A DNA stretch of 64,000 nt from Taklimakanibacter albus (lineage in GTDB: Bacteria > Pseudomonadota > Alphaproteobacteria > Rhizobiales > Aestuariivirgaceae). Of this stretch, positions 42,991 to 52,173 are shown piece after piece (the stretch's first letter is position 1; each line of letters starts with the position of its first letter). The notes beneath the pieces are model-generated. The model was not told the DNA's origin. It saw only the letters and a list, made by a program, of their open reading frames with translations, and ran no database searches. Position numbers and translations under genes: made by a program. The stretch lies in NCBI RefSeq assembly GCF_016595235.1, contig NZ_JAENHL010000006.1, forward strand, positions 930,001-994,000, given 5' to 3'.

Positions 42991-43099
42991 CGCGCATCCC
43001 GGCGAAGTGGAATCACTTCGCCGAAAAGGATTCGCGCCAAATTTATATGTTGGAGCAAATCCTTATCGCCAAAGTCTTCAACTTTGGCGGGATTTGCTC
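42991..43099 (+). repeat. 109-bp two-palindrome intergenic element, copy B (inverted relative to copy A)
   Basis: Read on the minus strand this matches copy A at 23113-23221 with few differences: GAGCAAATCCC, GCCAAAGTTGAAGACTTTGG, GGATTTGCTC, TTTGGCGCGAATCC and CACTTCGCCGGGATGCGCG. Both hairpins are retained, with compensating changes in the first stem. It lies in the divergent gap between the acid phosphatase and rsh. Confidence 0.88.
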
Positions 43100-43202
43100 G
43101 CTGGCATGCCGCGGACAATTGGCGAAGGCCTCGCTTTAAGCTTTTTTTCCGCTACTATTGCCGTGGGTTAGCTATTTTGAAGAGATTGGTCAGTCAGGCG
43201 CG

Positions 43203-45365
43203 ATGATGCGGCAGTTTGAGTTGGTTGAGCGGGTCATGTCCTACGACAAGGGCGCTGACGAGGACCTGCTCAACCGTGCTTATGTTTATGCGATGAAGGC
43301 CCATGGCGGCCAGAAGCGGGCCTCGGGCGAGGCCTATTTCAACCATCCGCTCGAGGTCGCGGCGATTCTCGCCGAAATGAAGCTCGACGGCGCCACTATA
43401 GCTGCCGCTCTCCTTCACGATGTGGTTGAAGACACCGAGGCAACCCAGGCGCAGATCGAGGAGAAATTCGGCCACGAGATCGCCTCGCTCGTCGACGGCC
43501 TGACCAAGATCAAACGCCTCGATCTGGTCACCAAGGAAGCCACCCAGGCCGAGAATCTGCGCAAGCTGCTGCTCGCCATGGCCAAGGACGTGCGCGTCCT
43601 CCTGGTGAAGCTCGCCGACCGCCTGCACAATATGCGCACCTTGGGGCACATGGCGGCCGACAAGAAGATCCGCATCGCCCAGGAGACCATGGACATCTAT
43701 GCGCCGCTCGCCGGGCGCATGGGCATGCAGAATGTCCGCGAGGAACTCGAGGACATCGCCTTCCGGGTGCTCAATCCGGATGCCTTCGCTACGGTGAAAA
43801 AACGCCTTGACCGCCTGCATGAGGAAAGCGGCAGCCTGCTGGTCGAGATCGAGAAGGAGCTGAAGGCTGAGCTCGCCGCCAATGGCATCGAGGCCAAGGT
43901 GACGGGGCGCGAGAAGCGGCCCTATTCGATCTGGCGCAAGATGGAGAGGAAGAGCCTGTCGCTGGGCCAGCTCTCCGACATTTTCGGCTTCCGCGTCATC
44001 GTGGCGGGCGTCGATGAATGCTACCGGGCGCTGGGCGTCGCGCACCGCACCTGGCGCGCCGTGCCCGGGCGCTTCAAGGACTATATCTCGACGCCCAAGC
44101 AGAACGACTATCAGTCGCTCCACACCACCGTCATCGGTCCGCATCACCGCCGCGTCGAGATGCAGATCCGCACCCGCGAGATGAACGAGATCGCCGAACG
44201 CGGCGTCGCGGCACATGCCCTCTACAAGGACGTGCGGCGGGTCGAGGATGCAGTCAACGGCGTGCGCGTTCCATCAGCCGAATCCAACGCCTATCGCTGG
44301 CTGAGACATCTGGTCGAGATGCTGTCGGAAGGCGAAAGCCCGCGCGAATTCCTCGAGCATACGCGCCTCGAGCTGTTCCAGGACCAGGTCTTCTGTTTCA
44401 CGCCCAAGGGCCAGCTCATCGCGCTGCCGCGGGGCGCCACCCCCATCGACTTCGCCTATGCGGTCCATACGAGCGTCGGCGACAGCTGTGTCGGCTGCCG
44501 CATCAACGGCCGCCATGCGCCGCTCGTCACCCAGCTCGACAATGGCGACGAGGTCGAGATCATCCGCTCCGAGGCGCAGGTGCCGCCGGCCGCCTGGGAG
44601 GGCCTCGCCGTCACCGGCAAGGCGCGCGCCGCCATCCGCCGCGCCACCCGGCTCGCGACACGGCGGCAATATGCCGGCCTCGGCCAGGAAATCGTCGAGC
44701 GCCTCCTCGACAAAGTGGGCAAGCCCTATGTGAAGCAGGACGTCGCCGCCGCCATCGCCCGCACCGGCCACAAGAACCTGGAAGACGCGCTCTCCGCGGT
44801 CGGCCGCGGCGAGCTCGCCGCCGCCGATATCCTGAAGGCCATGGGGCTGGTGGTCGAGGCGCCGACGCCGCAGCGCAAGAAGCCGGCGACGCGCCATGGC
44901 GAGGCGGAATCGGGCATTCCGATCCGCGGCGCCGGGCGCGACCAGGCCCTGAAATTCTCGCTCGCCACCGGCGCCGTCCCGGGCGAGCGTATCGTCGGCA
45001 TCCGCATGCCGGGCGAGGGGATCGTCATCCATCCGATCTTCGCCCGGGCCCTCGAATCCTATGACAGCGAGCCCAGCCGCTGGATCGATCTCACCTGGGA
45101 CACGACCACGGACGGCCAGCGTTTCCCGGCCCGCATCCTGGTGAAGGTCCATAATGAGGTGGGCGCGCTCGCCCAGGTGACGCAGGTCATCGGCGATTCG
45201 GGCGCCAATATCGACGAATTGCAGATGGTGACCCAGGTCGGGGCGCGTGATTTCTTTGATCTCGACATCCTGATCGAAGTACATGACCTGAAACATCTCA
45301 ACCAAATCATGCGCGACCTCTCGCTCAAACCCCTGGTGAGCTCGGTCGACCGCGCCGAAGGATAG
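43203..45365 (+). CDS. rsh: Bifunctional (p)ppGpp synthetase/hydrolase (Rel/SpoT homologue)
   Basis: 720 residues. It makes and degrades (p)ppGpp in the stringent response. Domains in order: HD hydrolase (about 25-180; FNHPLEVAAI, LLHDVVEDTEAT), synthetase (about 240-350; GFRVIVAGVDECYRALG, YISTPKQNDYQSLHTTV), TGS (about 390-450; CFTPKGQLIALPRGATPIDF), and C-terminal ACT (about 640-715; NEVGALAQVTQVIGDSGANI). Both catalytic halves look intact. The start is the ATG at 43203; a second ATG follows directly. Confidence 0.96.
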   Translation: MMRQFELVERVMSYDKGADEDLLNRAYVYAMKAHGGQKRASGEAYFNHPLEVAAILAEMKLDGATIAAALLHDVVEDTEATQAQIEEKFGHEIASLVDGLTKIKRLDLVTKEATQAENLRKLLLAMAKDVRVLLVKLADRLHNMRTLGHMAADKKIRIAQETMDIYAPLAGRMGMQNVREELEDIAFRVLNPDAFATVKKRLDRLHEESGSLLVEIEKELKAELAANGIEAKVTGREKRPYSIWRKMERKSLSLGQLSDIFGFRVIVAGVDECYRALGVAHRTWRAVPGRFKDYISTPKQNDYQSLHTTVIGPHHRRVEMQIRTREMNEIAERGVAAHALYKDVRRVEDAVNGVRVPSAESNAYRWLRHLVEMLSEGESPREFLEHTRLELFQDQVFCFTPKGQLIALPRGATPIDFAYAVHTSVGDSCVGCRINGRHAPLVTQLDNGDEVEIIRSEAQVPPAAWEGLAVTGKARAAIRRATRLATRRQYAGLGQEIVERLLDKVGKPYVKQDVAAAIARTGHKNLEDALSAVGRGELAAADILKAMGLVVEAPTPQRKKPATRHGEAESGIPIRGAGRDQALKFSLATGAVPGERIVGIRMPGEGIVIHPIFARALESYDSEPSRWIDLTWDTTTDGQRFPARILVKVHNEVGALAQVTQVIGDSGANIDELQMVTQVGARDFFDLDILIEVHDLKHLNQIMRDLSLKPLVSSVDRAEG

Positions 45366-45374
45366 GAAGGATCG

Positions 45375-45959
45375 ATGACCAAAGACGAGGTTCTGGCGGA
45401 GTTCAAGGCGGCGGGCGCATTGCTCGAGGGCCATTTCATCCTGTCTTCCGGCCTGCGCAGCCCGAATTATCTGCAATGCGCGCGGGTGCTGATGGACCCC
45501 AGGCGCGCCGAGCGGCTCTGCGCGGTGCTCGCCCGCCAGGTAAAGGCGCGTATCGGCGACAAGATCGACCTCGTCGCGTCGCCCGCCATGGGCGGCGTCA
45601 TCGTCGGCTACGAAATGGCGCGCCAGCTCGGCGTCGAGTCGGTCTTCTTCGAACGCGTCGACGGCAAGCTTGTGCTCAGGCGCGGTTTCACCATCCCCAA
45701 GGGCGCCCGCGTGGTGATGGTCGAGGACATCGTGACCACCGGGCTTTCGTCGCGCGAATGCATCGCCGGAATCAATGAGGAGGGCGGCGTCACGGTGGGG
45801 GCCGCCTGTCTCATCGACCGCTCCAACGGCAAGGCCGATCTGGGCGTGCCGCTCGAGGCGCTGACGCGGCTTGACATCCCGACCTATCCGGCCGACGGGC
45901 TGCCGCCCGAGCTCGCCGCCATTCCGGCGATCAAGCCGGGGAGCCGGGGCCTCAAATGA
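45375..45959 (+). CDS. pyrE: Orotate phosphoribosyltransferase
   Basis: 194 residues. Forms orotidine 5'-phosphate from orotate and PRPP. The PRPP-binding motif is [16 protein letters not shown] (about 115-130). The start has GAGGFxLSSG-like [20 protein letters not shown] (about 17-36). Its closest pattern is the short OPRTase type used in many alphaproteobacteria. AGGAAGG precedes the ATG; the stop overlaps the acpS start. Confidence 0.95.
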   Translation: MTKDEVLAEFKAAGALLEGHFILSSGLRSPNYLQCARVLMDPRRAERLCAVLARQVKARIGDKIDLVASPAMGGVIVGYEMARQLGVESVFFERVDGKLVLRRGFTIPKGARVVMVEDIVTTGLSSRECIAGINEEGGVTVGAACLIDRSNGKADLGVPLEALTRLDIPTYPADGLPPELAAIPAIKPGSRGLK

Positions 45960-46372
45960 TCATCGGCCTCGGCAACGACCTGATCGACATCCGGCGCATC
46001 GAGAAGACGCTCGCGCGTTACGGCGAGCGGTTCACCAACCGGGTCTTCACCGAGATCGAGCGCCGGAAGTCCGACCGGCGGGCCGAGCGCGCCGCCTCCT
46101 ATGCCAAGCGTTATGCCGCTAAGGAGGCCTGCTCCAAGGCGCTCGGCACCGGTTTCAATCAAGGGGTGTTCTGGCGCGATCTGGGGGTGGTGAACGAGCC
46201 CTCCGGCAAGCCCACCATGGTGCTGACCGGGGGCGCCGGCAAGCGCCTCGCCGATTTGACGCCGAAAGGTCATCGGCCCTATATCCATCTCACTATTACG
46301 GACGAATTTCCCTACGCTCAGGCATTCGTGATCATCGAGGCGCTTCCCTTGACGGAAAATGCCGGAATGTAA
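45956..46372 (+). CDS. acpS: Holo-[acyl-carrier-protein] synthase
   Basis: 138 residues. Transfers 4'-phosphopantetheine from CoA to ACP. Signatures are [15 protein letters not shown] (1-15), [11 protein letters not shown] (about 22-32) and [19 protein letters not shown] (about 44-62), holding the Mg2+-binding D and E. ATGA overlap with pyrE. Confidence 0.95.
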   Translation: MIIGLGNDLIDIRRIEKTLARYGERFTNRVFTEIERRKSDRRAERAASYAKRYAAKEACSKALGTGFNQGVFWRDLGVVNEPSGKPTMVLTGGAGKRLADLTPKGHRPYIHLTITDEFPYAQAFVIIEALPLTENAGM

Positions 46373-46439
46373 TCTTTCCTACCGTTGAAACGGTCATATA
46401 TGCGTACTATAGGGCTGAATCGGGCTCGTCCGAACTGGC

Positions 46440-47288
46440 ATGGATACTGTGAAACATACGAAAGATCATAATATGGCGGCAGCGGCGCACGAGCCCCGCA
46501 AGAAGTCGGATGACGGTTTCTGGGATACGATCAAGGTCATCATCCAGGCCCTGCTGATCGCTTTCGCCGTCCGCATGTTCCTGTATCAGCCGTTCAACAT
46601 CCCGTCCGCTTCCATGTATCCGACGCTGAAGGTCGGCGATTATCTGTTCGTCTCCAAATTGTCCTATGGCTACAGCAAGTATTCCTTCAATTTCGGCTTG
46701 AATCTGTTCGGCACCGAGCTGTTCAAATTCGGCCCGATTCCGGTCGAGGGCCGCTTCGTGTTTCCCGCCGAGCCCAAGCGCGGCGACGTCGCGGTGTTCA
46801 AGCTGCCGCGCGACAACGAGACGGACTACATCAAGCGGGTGATCGGCCTGCCGGGCGATCGCGTTCAGGTGCGCGAGGGCGTCGTCTATATCAACGACCA
46901 GCAGGTGCCGCGCCAGCGCATCGCCGACTTCGTCGACCAGAGCGGCGAGGGCGGCGGCTCGCCGGTGCCGCAATATGTCGAGACGCTGCCCAATGGGGTC
47001 AGCTACAACGTGCTCGACCGCACCCCCAATGGCGCCGCCGACAACACCGAAGTCTATACGGTGCCCGCCAATCACTATTTCATGATGGGCGACAACCGCG
47101 ACAACTCACTCGACAGCCGCTATGCCCAGAACGCGGCGGGTGGTGGCGTGGGATATGTGCCATACGAGAATTTCGTCGGCCGCGCCGACATCATCTTCTT
47201 CTCGATCGAGCCCGATGCCGCCTTCTGGCAGGTGTGGAAATGGCCGACATCGATACGTTGGCTGCGTTTCTTCAATCTTGTGAATTGA
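46440..47288 (+). CDS. lepB: Signal peptidase I
   Basis: 282 residues. Membrane serine protease that cleaves Sec/Tat signal peptides. One N-terminal transmembrane helix (about 30-48) is followed by the periplasmic domain. The nucleophile is S58 in IPSASMYPT and the general base K132 in YIKRVIGLPGDRV. The C-terminal box is MGDNRDNSLDSR (about 216-227). The start could also be the second in-frame ATG 11 codons on (46473); neither has a strong ribosome-binding site. Confidence 0.95.
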   Translation: MDTVKHTKDHNMAAAAHEPRKKSDDGFWDTIKVIIQALLIAFAVRMFLYQPFNIPSASMYPTLKVGDYLFVSKLSYGYSKYSFNFGLNLFGTELFKFGPIPVEGRFVFPAEPKRGDVAVFKLPRDNETDYIKRVIGLPGDRVQVREGVVYINDQQVPRQRIADFVDQSGEGGGSPVPQYVETLPNGVSYNVLDRTPNGAADNTEVYTVPANHYFMMGDNRDNSLDSRYAQNAAGGGVGYVPYENFVGRADIIFFSIEPDAAFWQVWKWPTSIRWLRFFNLVN

Positions 47289-47292
47289 GGCC

Positions 47293-48003
47293 GTGACCAA
47301 CAGCGACCGGACGCGTTTTACCGATCAGGAATTCCAGGCGATAGCGGCGCTTCTCGGCTACACGTTCCGCAACCGCGATCTCCTCAAGGCGGCGCTCACC
47401 CATGGCAGCGGGCGCAAAGGCAAGACCAACACGACCTATCAGCGCCTCGAATTTTTGGGCGACCGCGTGCTGGGCCTGGTCATCGCCGAAGAGCTCTATG
47501 TGCGCAATCCGCGCAAGGCGGAAGGGGCGCTCGCCCAGAATTTCAGCGTCCTGGTGCGTGCCGAGGCCTGCGCCGACGCTGCCCGCGATCTCGGCATCTC
47601 CGAGCATATCCGCGTCGGCCAGAAGGAGAAGGCGCAGGGCATGGCGACCCAGACGGTGATCCTCGGCGATGTGATGGAATCGATCCTCGGCGCCATGTAT
47701 CTCGATGGTGGGCTCGAGCCGGCGCGCGCCTTGATCATGCGCCTGTGGGACGAGCGGCTGTCGAGCCGCAGCAAACTCGTCAAGGACGCCAAGAGCTTCC
47801 TGCAGGAATGGGCCCTGGCGCAGGGCAAGGCCATTCCGGCCTATCGCATCGTGTCGCGCGACGGACCCGATCATTCGCCCAATTTCACCATTGCCGTAAC
47901 CGTGGAAGGTTTCCTCGAGGAGATTGCCAGCGCGCCGTCGAAGCGCAATGGCGAGCAGCTCGCCGCCGAAGCCTTCCTGCGCCGGGAAAAGATCAGAAAG
48001 TGA
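47293..48003 (+). CDS. rnc: Ribonuclease III
   Basis: 236 residues from a GTG start. Cleaves double-stranded RNA in rRNA and mRNA processing. The RNase III signature is YQRLEFLGDRVLGLVIAEEL (about 48-67; catalytic E and D), with the second acidic site in LGDVMESILGAMYLDGG (about 121-137). A double-stranded RNA-binding domain ends the protein (DAKSFLQEWALAQGKAIPAY onward). lepB-rnc-era is a conserved operon; the stop overlaps era (GTGA). Confidence 0.96.
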   Translation: MTNSDRTRFTDQEFQAIAALLGYTFRNRDLLKAALTHGSGRKGKTNTTYQRLEFLGDRVLGLVIAEELYVRNPRKAEGALAQNFSVLVRAEACADAARDLGISEHIRVGQKEKAQGMATQTVILGDVMESILGAMYLDGGLEPARALIMRLWDERLSSRSKLVKDAKSFLQEWALAQGKAIPAYRIVSRDGPDHSPNFTIAVTVEGFLEEIASAPSKRNGEQLAAEAFLRREKIRK

Positions 48004-48902
48004 CAGAGACAGTAACCGAAACACGCTGCGGCTTCTGCGCCATCATCGGCGCTCCCAATGCCGGCAAGTCGACGCTGGTGAATGCGCTCGCCGGCGTCAA
48101 GATATCGATCGTGTCGCACAAGGTGCAGACGACGCGCTCACGGCTGCGCGCCATCGTCATCGCCGGCCAGAGCCAGATCATCTTCGTCGACACGCCCGGC
48201 ATCTTCAAGCCGAAGCGCACGCTCGATGAGGCGATGGTCGAAGGCGCCTGGGCGGGGGCGAGCGAGGCCGACGCGATCGTCCTCCTCACCGATGTCCGCA
48301 AGGGCCTCAATGACGAGGTGCTGGCGATCATCGATGGGCTCAAGAAGAACGGCAGGCAGGCCTTCCTGGCGCTCAACAAGATCGACCTGGTCAAGGCCGA
48401 GACGCTGCTCGATCTGGCGCAGAAATTCAACGAGGCCTTCGCTTTCCGCGAGACCTTCATGATCAGCGCGCTCAACAAGAGCGGTATCGGCAAGCTGAAA
48501 GATCGGATCGCCGGGCTGATGCCGCAAGGTCCCTGGCTCTATGCCGAGGATCAGATCGCCGACGTACCGCTGCGCTTCCTCGCCGCCGAGACGACGCGCG
48601 AGAAGCTCTATGAGCGCCTGCATGAGGAATTGCCTTATGCCTCGACCGTCGAGACGGAGACCTGGGAGGAGCGCAAGGACGGCTCGGTGCGCATCGACCA
48701 GGTGATCTATGTCGAGCGCGACAGCCAGAAGAAGATCGTGCTCGGCAAGAACGGCCAGACCATCAAGGCGCTGGGGCAGGCGGCCCGCCTCGAGCTCGAA
48801 AAGGCGTTCGAGCGGCGCGTGCACCTGTTCCTGTTCGTCAAGGTGCGCGAGAACTGGGCCAAGGATCCCGAACGCCTGCGCATGATGGGATTGCTGGATT
48901 GA
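48000..48902 (+). CDS. era: GTPase Era
   Basis: 300 residues from the GTG overlapping the rnc stop. Ribosome assembly GTPase. G1 GAPNAGKS, G2-region TRSRLRAIV, G3 DTPG, G4 NKIDLVK and G5 SALNKSG lie in the first 170 residues. A C-terminal KH domain has IDQVIYVERDSQKKIVLGKNGQ-like sequence (VLGKNGQTIKALG) for binding the 16S rRNA 3' end. Confidence 0.96.
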   Translation: MTETVTETRCGFCAIIGAPNAGKSTLVNALAGVKISIVSHKVQTTRSRLRAIVIAGQSQIIFVDTPGIFKPKRTLDEAMVEGAWAGASEADAIVLLTDVRKGLNDEVLAIIDGLKKNGRQAFLALNKIDLVKAETLLDLAQKFNEAFAFRETFMISALNKSGIGKLKDRIAGLMPQGPWLYAEDQIADVPLRFLAAETTREKLYERLHEELPYASTVETETWEERKDGSVRIDQVIYVERDSQKKIVLGKNGQTIKALGQAARLELEKAFERRVHLFLFVKVRENWAKDPERLRMMGLLD

Positions 48903-48928
48903 CGTTATGATCGGCACTCTCCCAGTAT

Positions 48929-49042
48929 CCTCACGCTGAGGTGCTTCGCCGAAGGCGAAGCCTCGAAGCGTCCATCAGGATAGAGCGAGGATGCTGCAAC
49001 AGACCCTTCGAGGCTCGCTTCGCTCGCACCTCAGGGTGAGGG
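48929..49042 (+). repeat. Roughly 112-bp intergenic palindromic element, second family, copy C
   Basis: Begins CCTCACGCTGAGGTGC and ends GCACCTCAGGGTGAGGG, so the ends are complementary, with internal CGAAGC and CTTCGAGG segments. A related copy in the same orientation is at 60460-60569. It fills the era-recO gap, and its last bases (TGAGGGTAG) probably serve as the recO ribosome-binding site. Confidence 0.85.
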
Positions 49043-49051
49043 TAGCTACGC

Positions 49052-49774
49052 ATGGAATGGAAAGACGAAGGCATAATCCTCGCGGTGAAGCGCCATGGTG
49101 AATCGAGCGCCATCTGCGAGGTTCTGACCGCGACGCGCGGGCGCGCACTGGGCCTGGTGCGCGGTGGCCGCTCGCGCCAGATGCGTCCCGTTCTGCAGCC
49201 CGGCAATATCGTATCGGCGACCTGGCGCGCCAGGCTCGAGGAACATCTCGGCAATTTCACGCTCGAGCCGCTGGAGCTGAAAGCCGGCATGCTGATGGGC
49301 GAGGCGATGCGGCTCGCCGCTCTGACGACGCTTACCGCCGAAGCGCAATTGCTGCCCGAACGCGAGCCGCATCCGCGTATCTATGACGCGACCCGTGTCG
49401 TGCTCGACGCGCTGGAGGACGAGGGCACCTGGCCGGCGCTCCTGGTGCGCTGGGAAATGGGGCTGCTCGACGAATTGGGCTTCGGCCTCGATCTCGCCCG
49501 CTGCGCCGCGACGGGCGCCAGCGACAATCTCGTTTATGTCTCGCCCAAGACGGGGCGAGCCGTGAGCCATGAAGCGGGATTTGCCTATCACGACCGGATG
49601 CTGGCCTTGCCGGGCTTCCTGAAGGGAAGCACGGCCGGGGCACCGGGCCTCGCCGATGTGCTCGCCGGCTTCAAGCTGACCGGTTATTTCCTCGACCGGC
49701 ATGTCTTCGGGCCCCGCGGCATCACCGCCCCCGAATCCCGCCACTGGATCGTGACGCATCTCACCAAGCCGTGA
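49052..49774 (+). CDS. recO: DNA repair protein RecO
   Basis: 240 residues. RecF-pathway mediator that loads RecA on SSB-coated DNA. The N-terminal OB fold begins MEWKDEGIILAVKRHGESSAI, followed by LVRGGRSRQMRPVLQPGN (about 32-49) and a helical C-terminal domain. The C-terminal zinc cysteines of some RecO proteins are not seen (single C in LARCAATG). Position after era is the standard rhizobial order. Confidence 0.93.
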   Translation: MEWKDEGIILAVKRHGESSAICEVLTATRGRALGLVRGGRSRQMRPVLQPGNIVSATWRARLEEHLGNFTLEPLELKAGMLMGEAMRLAALTTLTAEAQLLPEREPHPRIYDATRVVLDALEDEGTWPALLVRWEMGLLDELGFGLDLARCAATGASDNLVYVSPKTGRAVSHEAGFAYHDRMLALPGFLKGSTAGAPGLADVLAGFKLTGYFLDRHVFGPRGITAPESRHWIVTHLTKP

Positions 49775-49846
49775 TCAGGCGCAAAGGCCGCATTGATCAC
49801 TTGGGAGCGCCTCCATAGATTGCGCCCGAATTTGAAGGGAACTTCC

Positions 49847-50251
49847 ATGCTCGGCCGCCTGAACCATGTCGCCATTGCCGTGCCCGATCTCGATCAGGGG
49901 ATCCGGACCTATCGTGACGTCCTGGGGGCGAAAGTGTCGGCCAAGCAGGCTGAGCCCAATCATGGCGTGACGGTCGTGTTCGTCGAGTTGCCCAACACCA
50001 AGATCGAGCTGCTCGAGCCGCTTGGCGAAGCTTCGCCGATCAAGGGGTTCCTCGAGAAGAACCCGTCAGGCGGCATCCACCATGTCTGCTACGAGGTGGA
50101 GGACATCATCCAGGCACGCGACCGCTTGAAGGCGCAGGGCGCGCGCATATTGGGTGACGGCGAGCCCAAGATCGGCGCCCATGGCAAGCCGGTCCTGTTT
50201 CTGCACCCCAAGGATTTCACCGGCACCTTGCTGGAGCTCGAACAGGCATGA
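49847..50251 (+). CDS. mce: Methylmalonyl-CoA epimerase
   Basis: 134 residues from the ATG preceded by AGGGA at 6 bases. VOC-fold enzyme that interconverts (S)- and (R)-methylmalonyl-CoA. The metal-ligand motifs are LNHVAIAVPDL (His at about 6), KIELLEPLGE (about 50-59), GGIHHVCYEVED (about 74-85) and LLELEQ near the end. Together with PccB at 11339 it forms the propionyl-CoA route; the mutase is outside the window. Confidence 0.94.
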   Translation: MLGRLNHVAIAVPDLDQGIRTYRDVLGAKVSAKQAEPNHGVTVVFVELPNTKIELLEPLGEASPIKGFLEKNPSGGIHHVCYEVEDIIQARDRLKAQGARILGDGEPKIGAHGKPVLFLHPKDFTGTLLELEQA

Positions 50252-50502
50252 AGTTCGGCACCGCGGTTGCGATCTATTTCGTCGTCTGGTGGATTGTTCT
50301 GTTCGCCATTCTGCCCTGGGGCGTGAAGAACGCCCATGAAGCGGGCGAGACGACGCTCGAAGGTAATGAGCCGGGCGCGCCGGTGCGCCATCAGATGGGC
50401 AAGAAGGCGCTCATCACCACGGTCGTGTCGGCGATCGTCTTCGGCCTCATCTATGCCGCGCTCTATTATGGCTGGCCGTGGGTGACGGGGCGGGTGCCAT
50501 AA
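50248..50502 (+). CDS. DUF1467 family membrane protein
   Basis: 84 residues, two transmembrane helices (about 5-25 and 54-74). Matches DUF1467: YFVVWWIVLFAILPWGVKNA and PGAPVRHQMGKKALITT. From memory, it is typically located between mce and proS in Rhizobiales. Function unknown. ATGA overlap with mce, terminator immediately after. Confidence 0.88.
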   Translation: MKFGTAVAIYFVVWWIVLFAILPWGVKNAHEAGETTLEGNEPGAPVRHQMGKKALITTVVSAIVFGLIYAALYYGWPWVTGRVP

Positions 50503-50533
50503 AAAAAGCAAGGCTTTCGCCTTGCTTTCTGTT
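50503..50533 (+). terminator. Rho-independent terminator after DUF1467 gene
   Basis: Directly after the stop: A-run, then a 10-bp stem AAAGCAAGGC / GCCTTGCTTT with loop TTTC, then TCTGTTG. The A-run and T-run on both sides would allow function in both directions. Confidence 0.88.
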
Positions 50534-50669
50534 GAGTGGTATTGTCTTCAACTGCGCTCCAGGACTTCGCCCTGTGGCGGCTGCTGCCTCATGTGGCGCG
50601 CCGGAAGAACTCCTCCCCAGACTTGGGCTTGTGACCCTCATCCTTGTCTTTATTGGGAGGCGACGCTAC

Positions 50670-50700
50670 CACATTTCATCGTCCTGTCACGTGAAATGTG
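50670..50700. promoter_or_regulatory. Inverted repeat in the leader region of proS
   Basis: Perfect 9-bp arms CACATTTCA and TGAAATGTG separated by 13 bp, in the 345-bp gene-free interval 50503-50847. No T-run follows, so it is not an obvious terminator; it could be a protein-binding site or RNA hairpin upstream of proS. Nothing else in the interval is recognisable apart from the terminator at its left end. Confidence 0.5.
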
Positions 50701-50847
50701 ACGGAACGGTGGCAAAAATTTCGAGCATGTGCTGCCGATCATTTCATCAGGGTCGATTTTTGATCTTCCGGTACAAAACGCGACAGGCTTGAGTTCAGAC
50801 AGGATTCGCGTCTAAACACGCGCAATCTCCCTCCCACAGGATTCTCC

Positions 50848-52173
50848 ATGCGTATTTCCCAATATTTCATGCCCATTCTTCGCGACGATCCGAAGGAAGC
50901 CGAAATCGCTTCCCATCGGCTCATGCTGCGCGCCGGCATGATCCGGCAGGAGGCGGCCGGCAGCTACTCCTGGTTGCCGACGGGTTTCCGGGTTCTCAAG
51001 AAGATTGAGCAGATCGTGCGCGAGGAGCAGGACCGGGCCGGCGCCATCGAGGTGCTGATGCCGACCATCCAGTCCTCCGATCTGTGGAAGAAGTCCGGGC
51101 GCTACAATGCCTATGGGCCGGAAATGCTGCGCATCAAGGACCGCCATGACCGCGACATGCTCTTTGGGCCCACCAATGAGGAAATGATCACCGATATCTT
51201 CCGTTCGGGCGTCCAGAGCTACAAGGACCTGCCGCGCAACCTCTATCACATCCAGTGGAAATTCCGTGACGAGGTGCGTCCGCGCTTCGGCGTCATGCGT
51301 GGCCGCGAATTCCTGATGAAGGATGCCTATTCCTTCGACCTGACCCGCGAGGCCGGCCAGCATTCCTATAACAAGATGTTCGTCGCCTATTTGCGCACCT
51401 TCGCCCGCATGGGCCTCAAGGCGGTGCCGATGCGCGCCGAGACCGGCCCGATCGGCGGCAAGGACAGCCATGAATTCTTGATTCTCGCCGATACTGGCGA
51501 AAGCGAAGTCTTCTTCGACCGCGATTTCTACGACATGGACTGGACCAATTTCGACATCGACTATGATGATGTCGGCAAGGTCGCCAAGCTGGTCGAGGAC
51601 TTCACCGCCAAATATGCGGCGACCGACGAAAAGCACGACCAGGCCGAATTCGAGGGCCGGGTGCCGGAAGCCAGGAGGCTTACCGGACGGGGAATCGAAG
51701 TCGGCCATATTTTCTTCTTCGGTACCAAATATTCTGATCCCCTCGGATGTCTGGTCCAGGGGCCGGACGGAAAGCAGGTGGCCGTGCAGTCGGGATCTTA
51801 CGGAATTGGCGTGTCGCGTCTCGTCGGCGGCATCATCGAGGCGAGTCATGACGAAAACGGCATCATCTGGCCGGAGCCGGTGGCGCCGTTCAAGGTCGGC
51901 CTCATCAATCTCAAGGCCGGCGACGCGGAAACCGACCAAGCCTGCGAGAAGATTTATCAGGGCCTCACCGCCAAGGGTGTCGAGGTGCTCTATGACGATA
52001 CCGACGAGCGCCCGGGTGGCAAGTTCAAGGTCATGGACCTGATCGGCCTGCCTTGGCAGGTCATCATCGGGCCGCGCGGCCTGAAGGACGGCATCGCCGA
52101 GGTCAAGAACCGCAAGACGGGCGAGCGCAGCAACGTGCCGCTCGCCGACATCGTCGGCAAGTTCTCCGCCTGA
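50848..52173 (+). CDS. proS: Prolyl-tRNA synthetase (short alphaproteobacterial type)
   Basis: 441 residues, the short form without the INS editing domain found in the E. coli enzyme. Class II motifs are visible: motif 1 around [19 protein letters not shown] (about 37-55), motif 2 [23 protein letters not shown] (positions about 132-154) and motif 3 [16 protein letters not shown] (about 314-329). The anticodon-binding domain is C-terminal. Editing of mischarged Ala-tRNA would need a separate enzyme. The stop overlaps the lolC start (TGATG). Confidence 0.96.
   Translation: MRISQYFMPILRDDPKEAEIASHRLMLRAGMIRQEAAGSYSWLPTGFRVLKKIEQIVREEQDRAGAIEVLMPTIQSSDLWKKSGRYNAYGPEMLRIKDRHDRDMLFGPTNEEMITDIFRSGVQSYKDLPRNLYHIQWKFRDEVRPRFGVMRGREFLMKDAYSFDLTREAGQHSYNKMFVAYLRTFARMGLKAVPMRAETGPIGGKDSHEFLILADTGESEVFFDRDFYDMDWTNFDIDYDDVGKVAKLVEDFTAKYAATDEKHDQAEFEGRVPEARRLTGRGIEVGHIFFFGTKYSDPLGCLVQGPDGKQVAVQSGSYGIGVSRLVGGIIEASHDENGIIWPEPVAPFKVGLINLKAGDAETDQACEKIYQGLTAKGVEVLYDDTDERPGGKFKVMDLIGLPWQVIIGPRGLKDGIAEVKNRKTGERSNVPLADIVGKFSA

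Noticed and set aside
42830-43171. 113-codon frame between the acid phosphatase and rsh
   Set aside because: Consists of antisense phosphatase signal-peptide sequence and the 109-bp repeat.
46385-46410. Promoter TTGAAA ... TACTAT before lepB
   Set aside because: The boxes are only 14 bp apart, too close for a sigma-70 promoter.
50478-50792. 104-codon frame after the DUF1467 gene
   Set aside because: Runs through the terminator and inverted repeat, with poor codon usage and no ribosome-binding site.
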